From Bacteroidales bacterium (GTDB taxonomy: Bacteria > Bacteroidota > Bacteroidia > Bacteroidales > WCHB1-69), in contig JAISAD010000182.1 of the NCBI GenBank assembly GCA_031266895.1, forward strand, positions 1 through 23,830: a stretch of 23,830 bases of DNA, given 5' to 3'. The translations under genes were made by a program, and so were the position numbers. The notes under the pieces are model-generated. The model worked only from the letters and a program-made list of their open reading frames with translations, was not told where the DNA came from and ran no database searches. Below are positions 14,873-22,328 of the stretch, piece after piece; the stretch's first letter is position 1, and every line of letters starts with the position of its first letter.

Positions 14873-16288
14873 ATGGAAGCATTACAATTTATCCCCAATA
14901 ATATCAATGAAGAGTGTGGCGTATTCGGCGTTTTTTGTTGTGAAAATGCCACCGAATTGACTTACTACGGCCTGCATGCATTGCAGCATCGCGGACAGGA
15001 AGGATGTGGAATAGCGACCTCAGATGGTCAGGAAATGTATCGCGAACGGGGCGAAGGGTTGGTTACGGAAATTTTTTCCGGCAAAAAGCTGACCAAGCTC
15101 AAAGGCGACTGTGCCATAGGCCATGTGCGCTATTCCACAGCAGGCGGAGGTGGTATTGACAATGTGCAGCCTTTTCTTTTCCGACACCATACTGGTGATT
15201 TTGCCTTAGCACACAATGGTAATATTGTCAACTCGCGCGGATTAAAACAGATGCTCGAATCACAGGGAAGCATCTTTCAATCCTCGTCTGATACGGAAAT
15301 TTTTGCCCATTTGGTAAAGACAGACCGACGGCGCGACCGTCTTATTGCTATCAAAGAGGCGCTTACAATGATTGAAGGAGCTTATGCTTTTCTGATTTTA
15401 ACTAATCGGCGGCTCTATCTGTGTCGCGACAAAAACGGATTGCGTCCGCTCTCTATTGGGACACTCAACGGCGGCTATGTCGTTTCAAGCGAAACCTGTG
15501 CTTTTGAAGCGGTTGGAGCTACTTTCCTGCGTGACGTAAACCCGGGTGAAATGGTGGTTTTTGAACGAGATGCGGAAGAACCGCAATCGCACCTCTTCTC
15601 CGTGGATATTCACCACAATATGTGCGCTATGGAGTATGTCTATTTTGCCCGTCCTGACAGCGACATTGAGGGAGTAAATGTGCACAGATTCCGCAAAACC
15701 TGCGGAAGATTGTTAGCGCAAGAAGCCCCAGTAGTCGCCGACATTGTTATTGGGATTCCCGACTCTTCCATTTCAGCGGCCATTGGCTATGCCGAAGAGA
15801 GCAACATCCCTTATGAAATGGGCTTGATAAAAAACAAATATGTGGGACGCACCTTTATTCAACCCTCTCAAGAATTGAGAGAAAAAGGGGTACGCCTGAA
15901 ATTAAGTCCCGTGCGCTCGCTACTGGTCGGCAAACGGGTCGTTCTGATTGATGACTCTATTGTGCGAGGCACCACCTCTACTCGCATTATTCACATGTTG
16001 CGCGAGGCTGGCGCCACGGAAATACACGTTCGCATAGGCTGTCCGCAAATACAGCATCCTTGTTTCTATGGTGTAGATACTTCTACCTATGAAGAGTTAA
16101 TAAGCACTTCGCACAGTGTAGAAGAGGTACGCCAATTGATTAACGCCGACACGCTTTACTTCCTGAGTGAAAAAGCGCTTCAACAAGCCGGTAACCGCAA
16201 CGAACTCTGTATGGCCTGTTACAATGGAAAATATCCCACAGCGCTCTACCAAACCAAAAGGGAGTTGAATATTGAGGGGAAATTTTAA
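14873..16288 (+). CDS. purF: Amidophosphoribosyltransferase (Fe-S type)
   Basis: It catalyses the first committed step of purine synthesis, using glutamine and PRPP. From the ATG at 14873 the protein has 471 residues. The open frame extends to 14843, but that start lies inside purC and adds unrelated residues. The N-terminus MEALQFIPNNINEECGVFGV contains Cys15, the presumed nucleophile exposed by propeptide removal, as in the Bacillus enzyme. LHALQHRGQEGCGIA is the glutaminase motif and VVLIDDSIVRGTTS the PRPP-binding motif. Cysteines in MCAMEYVYFARPDS, HPCFYGVDTS and LCMACYNGKYPT match the 4Fe-4S ligand positions of the Bacillus-type enzyme, so this is the oxygen-sensitive form. It is convergent with coaE. 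Confidence 0.96.
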   Translation: MEALQFIPNNINEECGVFGVFCCENATELTYYGLHALQHRGQEGCGIATSDGQEMYRERGEGLVTEIFSGKKLTKLKGDCAIGHVRYSTAGGGGIDNVQPFLFRHHTGDFALAHNGNIVNSRGLKQMLESQGSIFQSSSDTEIFAHLVKTDRRRDRLIAIKEALTMIEGAYAFLILTNRRLYLCRDKNGLRPLSIGTLNGGYVVSSETCAFEAVGATFLRDVNPGEMVVFERDAEEPQSHLFSVDIHHNMCAMEYVYFARPDSDIEGVNVHRFRKTCGRLLAQEAPVVADIVIGIPDSSISAAIGYAEESNIPYEMGLIKNKYVGRTFIQPSQELREKGVRLKLSPVRSLLVGKRVVLIDDSIVRGTTSTRIIHMLREAGATEIHVRIGCPQIQHPCFYGVDTSTYEELISTSHSVEEVRQLINADTLYFLSEKALQQAGNRNELCMACYNGKYPTALYQTKRELNIEGKF

Positions 16289-16321
16289 TGGATATGCTTG
16301 CGCGAAAACAGGCAATATTAT

Positions 16322-16846
16322 CTATTCATTCCATATTACCAAATGGGCTAAGCGACATTTTTCCTCTTGATTCATTTGCGCATTAATACGCTTTAAAATG
16401 TCTGCTTTACTCCATTCCGGATTACGGGTTTGAATGCGCCGAATACGCACTTCCAAAGGAGCATCTACTACAAAAATTTTATCGAAAAACGATGCTAAAC
16501 CGGCTTCAAAAATAATAGCCGACTCCATCATAACAGCCTTATTCTGCTGTTTACTTGCCCAACAGTTAAAACGCTCCGTTACCAGTGGGTGTATGAGCGC
16601 ATTGGCCTGCTGCAAGGCTTCCGGTGAAGAAAAAAACAGTTTGCCCATTTTCCTGAAATCCAACTGATTATCCGTAAAAATAGCATCTCCAAAATGAGAT
16701 CGCAACAGCAATTGTATTTCCGGTTCGCGATACAGTTTTTTTGTCTCCTCGTCAGCATAAAAAACCGGAATTCCCATCTCTATAAAGTGACGGGAAATAT
16801 AAGTTTTCCCTGTGCCTATTCCTCCTGTAAGCCCAATTTTTAACAT
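16322..16846 (-). CDS. coaE: Dephospho-CoA kinase, short at the C-terminus
   Basis: It phosphorylates dephospho-CoA in the last step of CoA synthesis. The 174-residue product has the P-loop GLTGGIGTGKTYISRHF, ADEETKKLY, HPLVTERF and IRRIQTRNP...RINAQMNQEEK. It ends LAHLVIWNE. Most family members continue about 15-25 residues after this point (N-D/N-G, then a final helix), and all three frames close soon after, so this version is short by a helix, either natural or from a 3' mutation. The essential motifs are intact. It follows the YbbR-like gene with a 2-base gap, as the last gene of the nusB block. Confidence 0.93.
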   Translation of the reverse strand: MLKIGLTGGIGTGKTYISRHFIEMGIPVFYADEETKKLYREPEIQLLLRSHFGDAIFTDNQLDFRKMGKLFFSSPEALQQANALIHPLVTERFNCWASKQQNKAVMMESAIIFEAGLASFFDKIFVVDAPLEVRIRRIQTRNPEWSKADILKRINAQMNQEEKCRLAHLVIWNE

Positions 16847-16848
16847 GG

Positions 16849-17289
16849 CTATTTCAATTCAACAGTCCACGAATTAATATTTTCGATACCTGCAAAGTCA
16901 GGATCAATCAGATTGTTGTCAATCATGTAGTTATTCAACTCTTTAGAGGTAAAGGTATAAGAATTGTGATTTCGTCCCTTAGTCCCAATTAGCTTTTCAA
17001 TCGAAATTGGCAAAACACGATTTTTATCCGAAAATTTACTCGAAAGATAATTCAATCCTCTGGTATTGAATGTGAGCATAAAAATGCTGTCGGACATGCC
17101 TGCCAAATCCTTTCCTTTGGGAAAGTCGATACAATTCACTCTGTAAGATAGAGTTACACGATACTGATTCGAAAAATTGATGATACACCAACCCAAACCG
17201 GCGATCAGCAAACAGACCAAAAACGCCATTGACGGTCGTTTTGCACGGTTCTGCTTATCTTTCAATTTTTCAGAAATAATCATTATCAA
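16849..17289 (-). CDS. Short YbbR-like membrane-anchored protein
   Basis: The 146-residue protein has a short basic N-terminus (EKLKDKQNRAKRPS), one membrane segment (MAFLVCLLIAGLGWCIINF), then about 105 residues outside: YRVNCIDFPKG, a beta-rich stretch, and a hydrophilic end WTVELK. The place between yajC and coaE is where Bacteroidota usually encode a longer YbbR-domain protein; the match here rests on position and the general N-terminal plan (NQYRVTLSYRVNCIDFP). The body is much shorter than the usual 300-residue form. The start could be 17289 or the second ATG at 17283. Role unknown, probably envelope-related. Confidence 0.65.
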   Translation of the reverse strand: MIMIISEKLKDKQNRAKRPSMAFLVCLLIAGLGWCIINFSNQYRVTLSYRVNCIDFPKGKDLAGMSDSIFMLTFNTRGLNYLSSKFSDKNRVLPISIEKLIGTKGRNHNSYTFTSKELNNYMIDNNLIDPDFAGIENINSWTVELK

Positions 17290-17291
17290 GA

Positions 17292-17642
17292 CTATTTTTC
17301 CGTATCTTTCCGTTGCACTTGAGCGTTATCTATAGCTACAGCAGCCTTTTCGATGCGCAATTTGGAGCCATCTTCTACTTCAATGATAAATGTATCTTCC
17401 TGTACATCAGTTATTTTAGCATGTATGCCACCAATGGTAACAACTTTGTCTCCCCGTTTCAGCGATTCGCGGTATTGCTGAACTTTCTTTTGCTTTTTAG
17501 ATTGCGGACGAATCATAAAAAAGTAAAAAATCACAATCAGCACTACAATCATAACGGGCATAGTCCAAGTGCTGCCGCCATTGCCGCCTTCTGTGCCCTG
17601 TTGAGCAGGAGCCATTAATAAGAAAAATGTGTTAAAATTCAT
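17292..17642 (-). CDS. yajC: Preprotein translocase subunit YajC
   Basis: YajC is the small accessory subunit of SecDF in the inner membrane. The 116-residue product has a Gly-rich N-terminus, one membrane helix (MPVMIVVLIVIFYFFMIRPQ) followed by the hallmark RPQSKKQKKVQQYRESLKRG, then GDKVVTIGGIHAKITDVQ. It is followed by the YbbR-like gene after two bases. The typical length and motif leave little doubt; secDF is not in the window. Confidence 0.96.
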   Translation of the reverse strand: MNFNTFFLLMAPAQQGTEGGNGGSTWTMPVMIVVLIVIFYFFMIRPQSKKQKKVQQYRESLKRGDKVVTIGGIHAKITDVQEDTFIIEVEDGSKLRIEKAAVAIDNAQVQRKDTEK

Positions 17643-17678
17643 TTTTAATTGTTTTTGGTTATGAAATGAGTTAAAAAT

Positions 17679-18134
17679 TTACGGTTCTTTCACGTCTGCG
17701 GTAATGCGCAACAGCGTGGTTGCTGGATAGGTATTAGCCGCTACCAGCACTTGATTGTTGACAATTCCGTTTTTCAGTTTCGAATCAAACATTACTTTGA
17801 TTTCGCCTGTGCCGCCCGGCTTTATAGGTGCTTGTGGGGGCGCGGAAGTGGTACAGCCGCAGGTAGAATTAGTAGATGAGATTATAAGGTTCGATTTGCC
17901 TGTATTGTTGAATTTAAAAGTATAACTTACCCTTTCACCCTGTATCACCGGTCCGAAATCGTGGGTAGTTTTTTCAAAAGTGATAACCGGCATATTGGCT
18001 CTGTCCTCTTCCGAAATACCCTCCGCCGTGGCTGGATTATGAATATTTTCGACTCCAATAGTGTTGTTTTTATTTTTGCACATGGTAAAAAGAAGTAATA
18101 GCAAAAGAGCGATAATCAAATGTTTATTGCGCAT
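17679..18134 (-). CDS. DUF1573 lipoprotein
   Basis: The 151-residue protein starts MRNKHLIIALLLLLLFTMCK, a lipoprotein signal with the acylated Cys19. The mature part is a DUF1573 immunoglobulin-like domain (FGPVIQGERVSYTFKFNNTG and STCGCTTSAPPQAPIKPG), common in Bacteroidota envelopes and of unknown role. It lies 12 bases downstream of nusB and upstream of yajC, a conserved order in the phylum. Confidence 0.9.
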   Translation of the reverse strand: MRNKHLIIALLLLLLFTMCKNKNNTIGVENIHNPATAEGISEEDRANMPVITFEKTTHDFGPVIQGERVSYTFKFNNTGKSNLIISSTNSTCGCTTSAPPQAPIKPGGTGEIKVMFDSKLKNGIVNNQVLVAANTYPATTLLRITADVKEP

Positions 18135-18146
18135 AATATCTATTTT

Positions 18147-19094
18147 TTAATCAATTAATCCTAAGCCTGTTTTATGGATTTGATTTTGCGTTTTCAACTC
18201 CACAACCACTTTATCTAACAGGCCATTTACAAACAGGCCGCTTTTTGTGGAACTGTACCATTTGGCCAATTCGATATATTCGTTAAGCGTTACTTTTATC
18301 GGAATGGTTGGAAATTGAGTCAGTTCGCAAATCGCCATTTTCATCAAAATCATGTCAATACCCAATACACGCTCGGCTTCCCAATTTTTTAAACGCGTTT
18401 CTATCAATTCGCCAAAGGCAGCATTGTTAAGAAGTGTTTTACGATACAGTGATTTATAAAATTCCACATCGTCCTTTTCTGATTTGAAAAGAGGCAAAAT
18501 CTTACAACTGTTACCTTTCTTTAAAGAAAAGAAAGATATATTTTTATACAACGCCAGCAGTGCTTCGTTATAATCATCGACCCAATGCAAGTTTTTTTCT
18601 TCAAAAAACCAATGCAATAAATTACTAACCGCAAAAACTTTTTCTATAATGGCAAGTACCAGATATTTATCTTCTTCATAGTTTTGAGTTTCATTGGCTA
18701 GATAAGAGTTATATTCTTTTAGCGCTGTTACCTCTTGAAAAATCTGAATAATAACATCAAGATCATTATTCCAGCTAATACGATGATTTCTCCACGCTTT
18801 TTGCAATTCCGCATTATTTTCAATTTGAGCAATCACTGCATTATCCACAAATCTGGTATTGGGATTTAAATCCTCGATGGTAGGATGAAATTTAGCTTTA
18901 GCATCTTCCATTTTATTGAGTCTGTAACGCTTAAACTCAGGAATAAGCGAAAAGAGATACAAAAACAATGTATAGTAATTCTCTACAGATTGTACCAATT
19001 TTTTCTCCCCTGTTGCCATAACTTCCATGGGATTCATCTCATGTGCATAAATGGCCTGCAATACTTTGGCTCTCAAATGGTGCCTGCTTATCAT
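18147..19094 (-). CDS. nusB: Transcription antitermination factor NusB (long Bacteroidota form)
   Basis: NusB binds boxA RNA with S10 to promote antitermination of rRNA operons. The 315-residue product has an N-terminal helical extension typical of this phylum, beginning SRHHLRAKVLQAIYAHEMNP. The classic C-terminal part is NWEAERVLGIDMILMKMAIC followed by LTQFPTIPIKVTLNEYIELA and STKSGLFVNGLLDKV. The start at 19094 (ATG) follows a TATTTTTG box at 19121-19128 on the minus strand. It heads the block with DUF1573, yajC, the YbbR-like gene and coaE. Confidence 0.94.
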   Translation of the reverse strand: MISRHHLRAKVLQAIYAHEMNPMEVMATGEKKLVQSVENYYTLFLYLFSLIPEFKRYRLNKMEDAKAKFHPTIEDLNPNTRFVDNAVIAQIENNAELQKAWRNHRISWNNDLDVIIQIFQEVTALKEYNSYLANETQNYEEDKYLVLAIIEKVFAVSNLLHWFFEEKNLHWVDDYNEALLALYKNISFFSLKKGNSCKILPLFKSEKDDVEFYKSLYRKTLLNNAAFGELIETRLKNWEAERVLGIDMILMKMAICELTQFPTIPIKVTLNEYIELAKWYSSTKSGLFVNGLLDKVVVELKTQNQIHKTGLGLID

Positions 19095-19120
19095 CTCTCT
19101 TTGTCAAAATTTTAAGAGTG

Positions 19121-19128
19121 CAAAAATA
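19121..19128 (-). promoter_or_regulatory. -7 box of the nusB block
   Basis: The minus strand reads TATTTTTG, 26 bases before the nusB ATG. It diverges from the plus-strand box at 19157-19164. Confidence 0.5.
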
Positions 19129-19156
19129 CAAAAAAATGCGATTGGAAAAATTATTG

Positions 19157-19164
19157 TATATTTG
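19157..19164 (+). promoter_or_regulatory. -7 box of the carboxynorspermidine dehydrogenase gene
   Basis: TATATTTG matches TAnnTTTG, 77 bases before the ATG at 19242. The leader holds a hairpin AATGC(19186-19190)...GCATT(19211-19215) with inner ATAAT/ATTAT (19194-19198 with 19205-19209). Confidence 0.5.
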
Positions 19165-19241
19165 CAATCGTATTAAGATATTGTAAATGCAGTATAATCA
19201 AATAATTATCGCATTATTTTAACCAAAACAACAATAAAAAA

Positions 19242-20441
19242 ATGGCAAAAGTATTAATTATAGGAGCTGGAGGAGTCGGTGCTGTAGTGGCACACAAATG
19301 CGCCTCTGTTCCAGAAGTGTTCACTGAAATCATGTTGGCCTCCAGAACCAAAGAGAAAGCCGATAGAATAGCCGCCGCCATGGATAAAGGTCGTATCCAG
19401 ACGGCAAAAGTAGATGCCGACAATGTGCGGGAAACGGTGGCACTTATTCAAAGTTTTAAACCCGATTTGCTGATTAACGTGGCCTTACCCTATCAGGATC
19501 TTCCGTTGATGGATGCTTGCCTTGCCACCAAGACCAATTATATGGATACGGCCAACTACGAACCAAAAGATGTGGCTAAATTTGAATACAAGTGGCAATG
19601 GGCATACCACGACCGTTTTAAAGAGGCTGGTATTATGGCGCTGCTGGGCTGCGGATTCGACCCGGGTGTTACTGGCATTTACACCGCCTATGCCGCCAAA
19701 CACCATTTTGATGAAATCCACTGTTTGGATATCGTAGATTGCAATGCCGGCGATCATGGTAAGGCTTTTGCCACCAATTTTAACCCTGAGATTAACATTC
19801 GCGAAATTACCCAGAAAGGTAAATATTGGGAAAACGGACAATGGATTGAAGTTGAGCCTATAAGCATTCACAAGCCTATCAACTACCCCAATATTGGCGA
19901 AAAAGAGTCGTATCTGCTCTATCATGAAGAGTTGGAGTCGCTGGTAAAAAACTATCCGACCTTAAAACGCGCCCGCTTTTGGATGACTTTCGGACAAAAA
20001 TATATTACGGTACTCAGTGTGCTGCAAGAGATTGGCATGACCAGCATTAAACCTGTGATTTACGAAGGAAAAGAGATTGTGCCGCTGCAATTTTTGAAAG
20101 CAGTGTTACCCGAGCCTTCATCGCTGGGAGCAGGTTATAGGGGACAAACCTCTATTGGCTGCCAAATTACCGGTATTAAAGAGGGCAAAGAGCAAACCTA
20201 TTATATATGGAATAACTGCGACCATGAGGCTGCTTTCAAAGATACCGGCGCACAAGCCATTTCTTACACTACCGGTGTGCCGGCCATGCTGGGGGCAAAA
20301 ATGCTCTTGACCAACCATTGGAATGGCTGCGGCGTTTTTAATGTAGAAGAATTTGATCCCGACCCGTTTATGGCCGAAATAGGCAAATACGGATTGCCCT
20401 GGAATGAGAAAATTAATTGTCCTTTGCCAGTGAATTTGTAA
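19242..20441 (+). CDS. Carboxynorspermidine (saccharopine-type) dehydrogenase
   Basis: The family reductively couples an aldehyde to an amine with NADPH. In Bacteroidota this branch makes carboxyspermidine/carboxynorspermidine for polyamine synthesis. The 399-residue product starts with the Rossmann fold KVLIIGAGGVGAVVAHKCA, then MLASRTKEKA, NVALPYQDLPLMDACLATKT, YMDTANYEPKD and LLGCGFDPGVTGIYTAYA, as in that branch rather than lysine-forming enzymes. It ends with VPAMLGAKMLLTNHW. The partner decarboxylase is not in the window. The gene has its own promoter and is not clearly linked to what follows, with a 200-base gap before the peptidase. Confidence 0.88.
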   Translation: MAKVLIIGAGGVGAVVAHKCASVPEVFTEIMLASRTKEKADRIAAAMDKGRIQTAKVDADNVRETVALIQSFKPDLLINVALPYQDLPLMDACLATKTNYMDTANYEPKDVAKFEYKWQWAYHDRFKEAGIMALLGCGFDPGVTGIYTAYAAKHHFDEIHCLDIVDCNAGDHGKAFATNFNPEINIREITQKGKYWENGQWIEVEPISIHKPINYPNIGEKESYLLYHEELESLVKNYPTLKRARFWMTFGQKYITVLSVLQEIGMTSIKPVIYEGKEIVPLQFLKAVLPEPSSLGAGYRGQTSIGCQITGIKEGKEQTYYIWNNCDHEAAFKDTGAQAISYTTGVPAMLGAKMLLTNHWNGCGVFNVEEFDPDPFMAEIGKYGLPWNEKINCPLPVNL

Positions 20442-20461
20442 GAAAGAAATTCTTTATAATC

Positions 20462-20478
20462 TCACGCTGTAAGCGTGA
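20462..20478. repeat. Perfect hairpin downstream of the dehydrogenase gene
   Basis: TCACGCT (20462-20468), GTA and AGCGTGA (20472-20478) form a seven-pair stem with a tight loop 20 bases after the stop. There is no T-run on either side, so it is not a typical intrinsic terminator. It may stabilise the 3' end. Confidence 0.5.
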
Positions 20479-20576
20479 AAATGCTACAATTTAAGTATAA
20501 TATTGTTCTTGCAGCGTCATGGAAATGATGTTTTGATTTATCTTTTTGTGCTGAAAATAAGCAAAATAAATTTAAA

Positions 20577-20607
20577 TTGCCGTGATAAATAATTTTTTGT
20601 ATTTTTG
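20577..20607 (+). promoter_or_regulatory. Promoter of the C1 peptidase gene
   Basis: TTG (20577-20579), 20 bases, then TATTTTTG (20600-20607) is the best-spaced -33/-7 pair in the window. It lies 34 bases before the ATG at 20642. Confidence 0.65.
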
Positions 20608-20641
20608 CCGAAAAATAACTTGAAATTAAAACAATAAGAAA

Positions 20642-21850
20642 ATGCAAAAAATCGCAACATTAGTAGCCACAATGGTCATCTTTGGGAATTTTACTTTGCT
20701 GGCACAAGAAGAAACTAAAAAAGATGAGGGTTACATTTTCACTACGCAAAAAGAGTGCAAATATACCCCTGTAAAAGACCAGCATCGTTCAGGTACCTGC
20801 TGGAGTTTTTCGGGAATAGGCTTTTTAGAATGCGAACTGCTTCGCATGGGAAAGGGCGAGTATGACTTGGCTGACATGTGGATTGTGAATCGCGCCTACA
20901 TTGATAAAGCGCAGATGTATGTGCGCATGCATGGCAACTACAATTTTGGGGCAGGAGGAGCTTTCTTCGACGTATTCAATATGATAGACAAATACGGTAT
21001 TATGCCACAAACAGCTTATATCGGCTCGTCTGAAGGCGATACTCTGCCGATACATGGCGAATTGGATGCGCTGTTGAAAGCCTATGTGGATGTCATTATT
21101 CAAAATCCGAACAAAACCTTATCGCCAACATGGAAAAAAGGTTACGAAGCGCTGGTAAACACCTATTTGGGTGAAGCACCGGCTGAATTTACTTACAACA
21201 GCAAAAAATATACACCAACCACTTTTGCTCAATCGTTGGGATTGAATATGAGCGATTTCATTAGTATTACCTCTTTTACACATCATCCTTTTTATACCAA
21301 ATTTGCACTGGAAATTCCCGACAATTGGATTATGGAAGAATCGTACAACTTGCCATTGAACGAGATGATGCAAGTGATAAATAATGCTGTGGACAATGGC
21401 TACAGTATTGCCTGGGGCAGCGATGTAAGCACCAAAGGATTCAACTGGGGCAAAGGTGTTGCAGTTATGCCCGAAAAAGATTTTAGCGGAGCAACGGCCG
21501 GTTCCGATCGCGAAAGATGGGAAAAACTGTCGCAGAGCGAGAAAGATAAAGAGCTTTACTCTTTCGACAAGCCGGGAAAAGAAAAGACGATAACTCAGGA
21601 GATGCGTCAGGAGAGTTTCGACAATTGGACTACTACGGATGACCACGGCATGGTTATAGTAGGCAAAGCCACCGACCAGAACGGTACGCCCTATTTTATC
21701 GTAAAAAACTCGTGGGGCACTGCCGGCAGAAATCCGTATCAGGGCTTTTTCTATGCTTCGCAACCTTTTGTAGAGTTGCAAACTATAAATTTTGTGATAC
21801 ATAAAGATGCCATTCCAAAAACAATTAAAACGAAATTAGGAATAAAATAA
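20642..21850 (+). CDS. Secreted C1 cysteine peptidase (bleomycin-hydrolase/aminopeptidase C family)
   Basis: The 402-residue protein has a signal peptide (MQKIATLVATMVIFGNFTLL, cleavage near AQEE). The catalytic set is Gln47 and Cys53 in DQHRSGTCWSFS, His335 in DDHGMVIVG and Asn356 in VKNSWG, in the order of papain-like peptidases. The layout, with a long insert between Cys and His, resembles the bleomycin-hydrolase/aminopeptidase C branch. That branch is usually cytoplasmic; the signal peptide implies periplasmic or outer location. The natural substrate is unknown, perhaps dietary or host peptides. It is followed after 36 bases by a small lipoprotein gene, probably co-transcribed. Confidence 0.92.
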   Translation: MQKIATLVATMVIFGNFTLLAQEETKKDEGYIFTTQKECKYTPVKDQHRSGTCWSFSGIGFLECELLRMGKGEYDLADMWIVNRAYIDKAQMYVRMHGNYNFGAGGAFFDVFNMIDKYGIMPQTAYIGSSEGDTLPIHGELDALLKAYVDVIIQNPNKTLSPTWKKGYEALVNTYLGEAPAEFTYNSKKYTPTTFAQSLGLNMSDFISITSFTHHPFYTKFALEIPDNWIMEESYNLPLNEMMQVINNAVDNGYSIAWGSDVSTKGFNWGKGVAVMPEKDFSGATAGSDRERWEKLSQSEKDKELYSFDKPGKEKTITQEMRQESFDNWTTTDDHGMVIVGKATDQNGTPYFIVKNSWGTAGRNPYQGFFYASQPFVELQTINFVIHKDAIPKTIKTKLGIK

Positions 21851-21886
21851 AACAAAACCATATTATTAAATTAAATCAAAAAAGAA

Positions 21887-22153
21887 ATGAAGAAAGTATT
21901 CTTAATTATGATTGCAGCGCTTTGTTTAGCAGCTGTAGGATGTACAAAAACTTGCCAATGCACGGAAACCGCAACCGTGACTTATGAGTATAGTGAAGAT
22001 TGGCCAATCCCTATCAATATTGACCCGATTGTATCAAGTGATGATTATACTGCGGAGGCTAAAAAATGTTCGGACTTGAATAAAGAATCCACTACTAATA
22101 GTAGTATGATGGGTGCAACGGTGAGCACAAAAACTGTCATTGAATGCAGGTAA
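21887..22153 (+). CDS. Small Cys-containing lipoprotein, unknown function
   Basis: The 88-residue product starts MKKVFLIMIAALCLAAVGCT, a lipoprotein signal with acylation at Cys19, followed by TKTCQCTETATVTYEY. Two more cysteines (AKKCSDLN and the terminal IECR) could form disulfides with the CQC pair. The mature part is only about 70 residues with no family I recognise. It follows the C1 peptidase gene by 36 bases and is closed by a strong terminator, so the two form a likely pair. A role as partner or inhibitor of the peptidase is only a guess. Confidence 0.75.
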   Translation: MKKVFLIMIAALCLAAVGCTKTCQCTETATVTYEYSEDWPIPINIDPIVSSDDYTAEAKKCSDLNKESTTNSSMMGATVSTKTVIECR

Positions 22154-22179
22154 ATTAAGAGCATCTAAAATTGAAAAAA

Positions 22180-22231
22180 GAGGCTGTCTGAATTGCAAGA
22201 GCGCTTTTAAGACAGCCTCTTTTATTTTTTT
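22180..22231 (+). terminator. Intrinsic terminator after the peptidase-lipoprotein unit
   Basis: GAGGCTGTCT (22180-22189) pairs perfectly with AGACAGCCTC (22210-22219), followed by a T-rich run to 22231. The 20-base loop is long but the stem is strong. Confidence 0.88.
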
Positions 22232-22287
22232 ATCCTTGCTGCATTTTGTTTTCGTCCTTTCGTGCATTTCTGCATTGATTTTTTTTG

Positions 22288-22295
22288 TAAATTTG
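22288..22295 (+). promoter_or_regulatory. -7 box of gyrB
   Basis: TAAATTTG matches TAnnTTTG, 33 bases before the gyrB ATG. No well-spaced -33 element is seen. Confidence 0.45.
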
Positions 22296-22328
22296 CACGT
22301 TTAAAATTTTGATAGACAAGTATTGGTT

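Noticed and set aside
20462..20478. Hairpin after the dehydrogenase considered as an intrinsic terminator
   Set aside because: The stem is perfect but there is no T-run on either strand, so it is listed only as a repeat.
21119..21802. A 227-residue minus-strand frame opposite the C1 peptidase
   Set aside because: It is antisense to the catalytic domain of the peptidase, with no promoter or family match.
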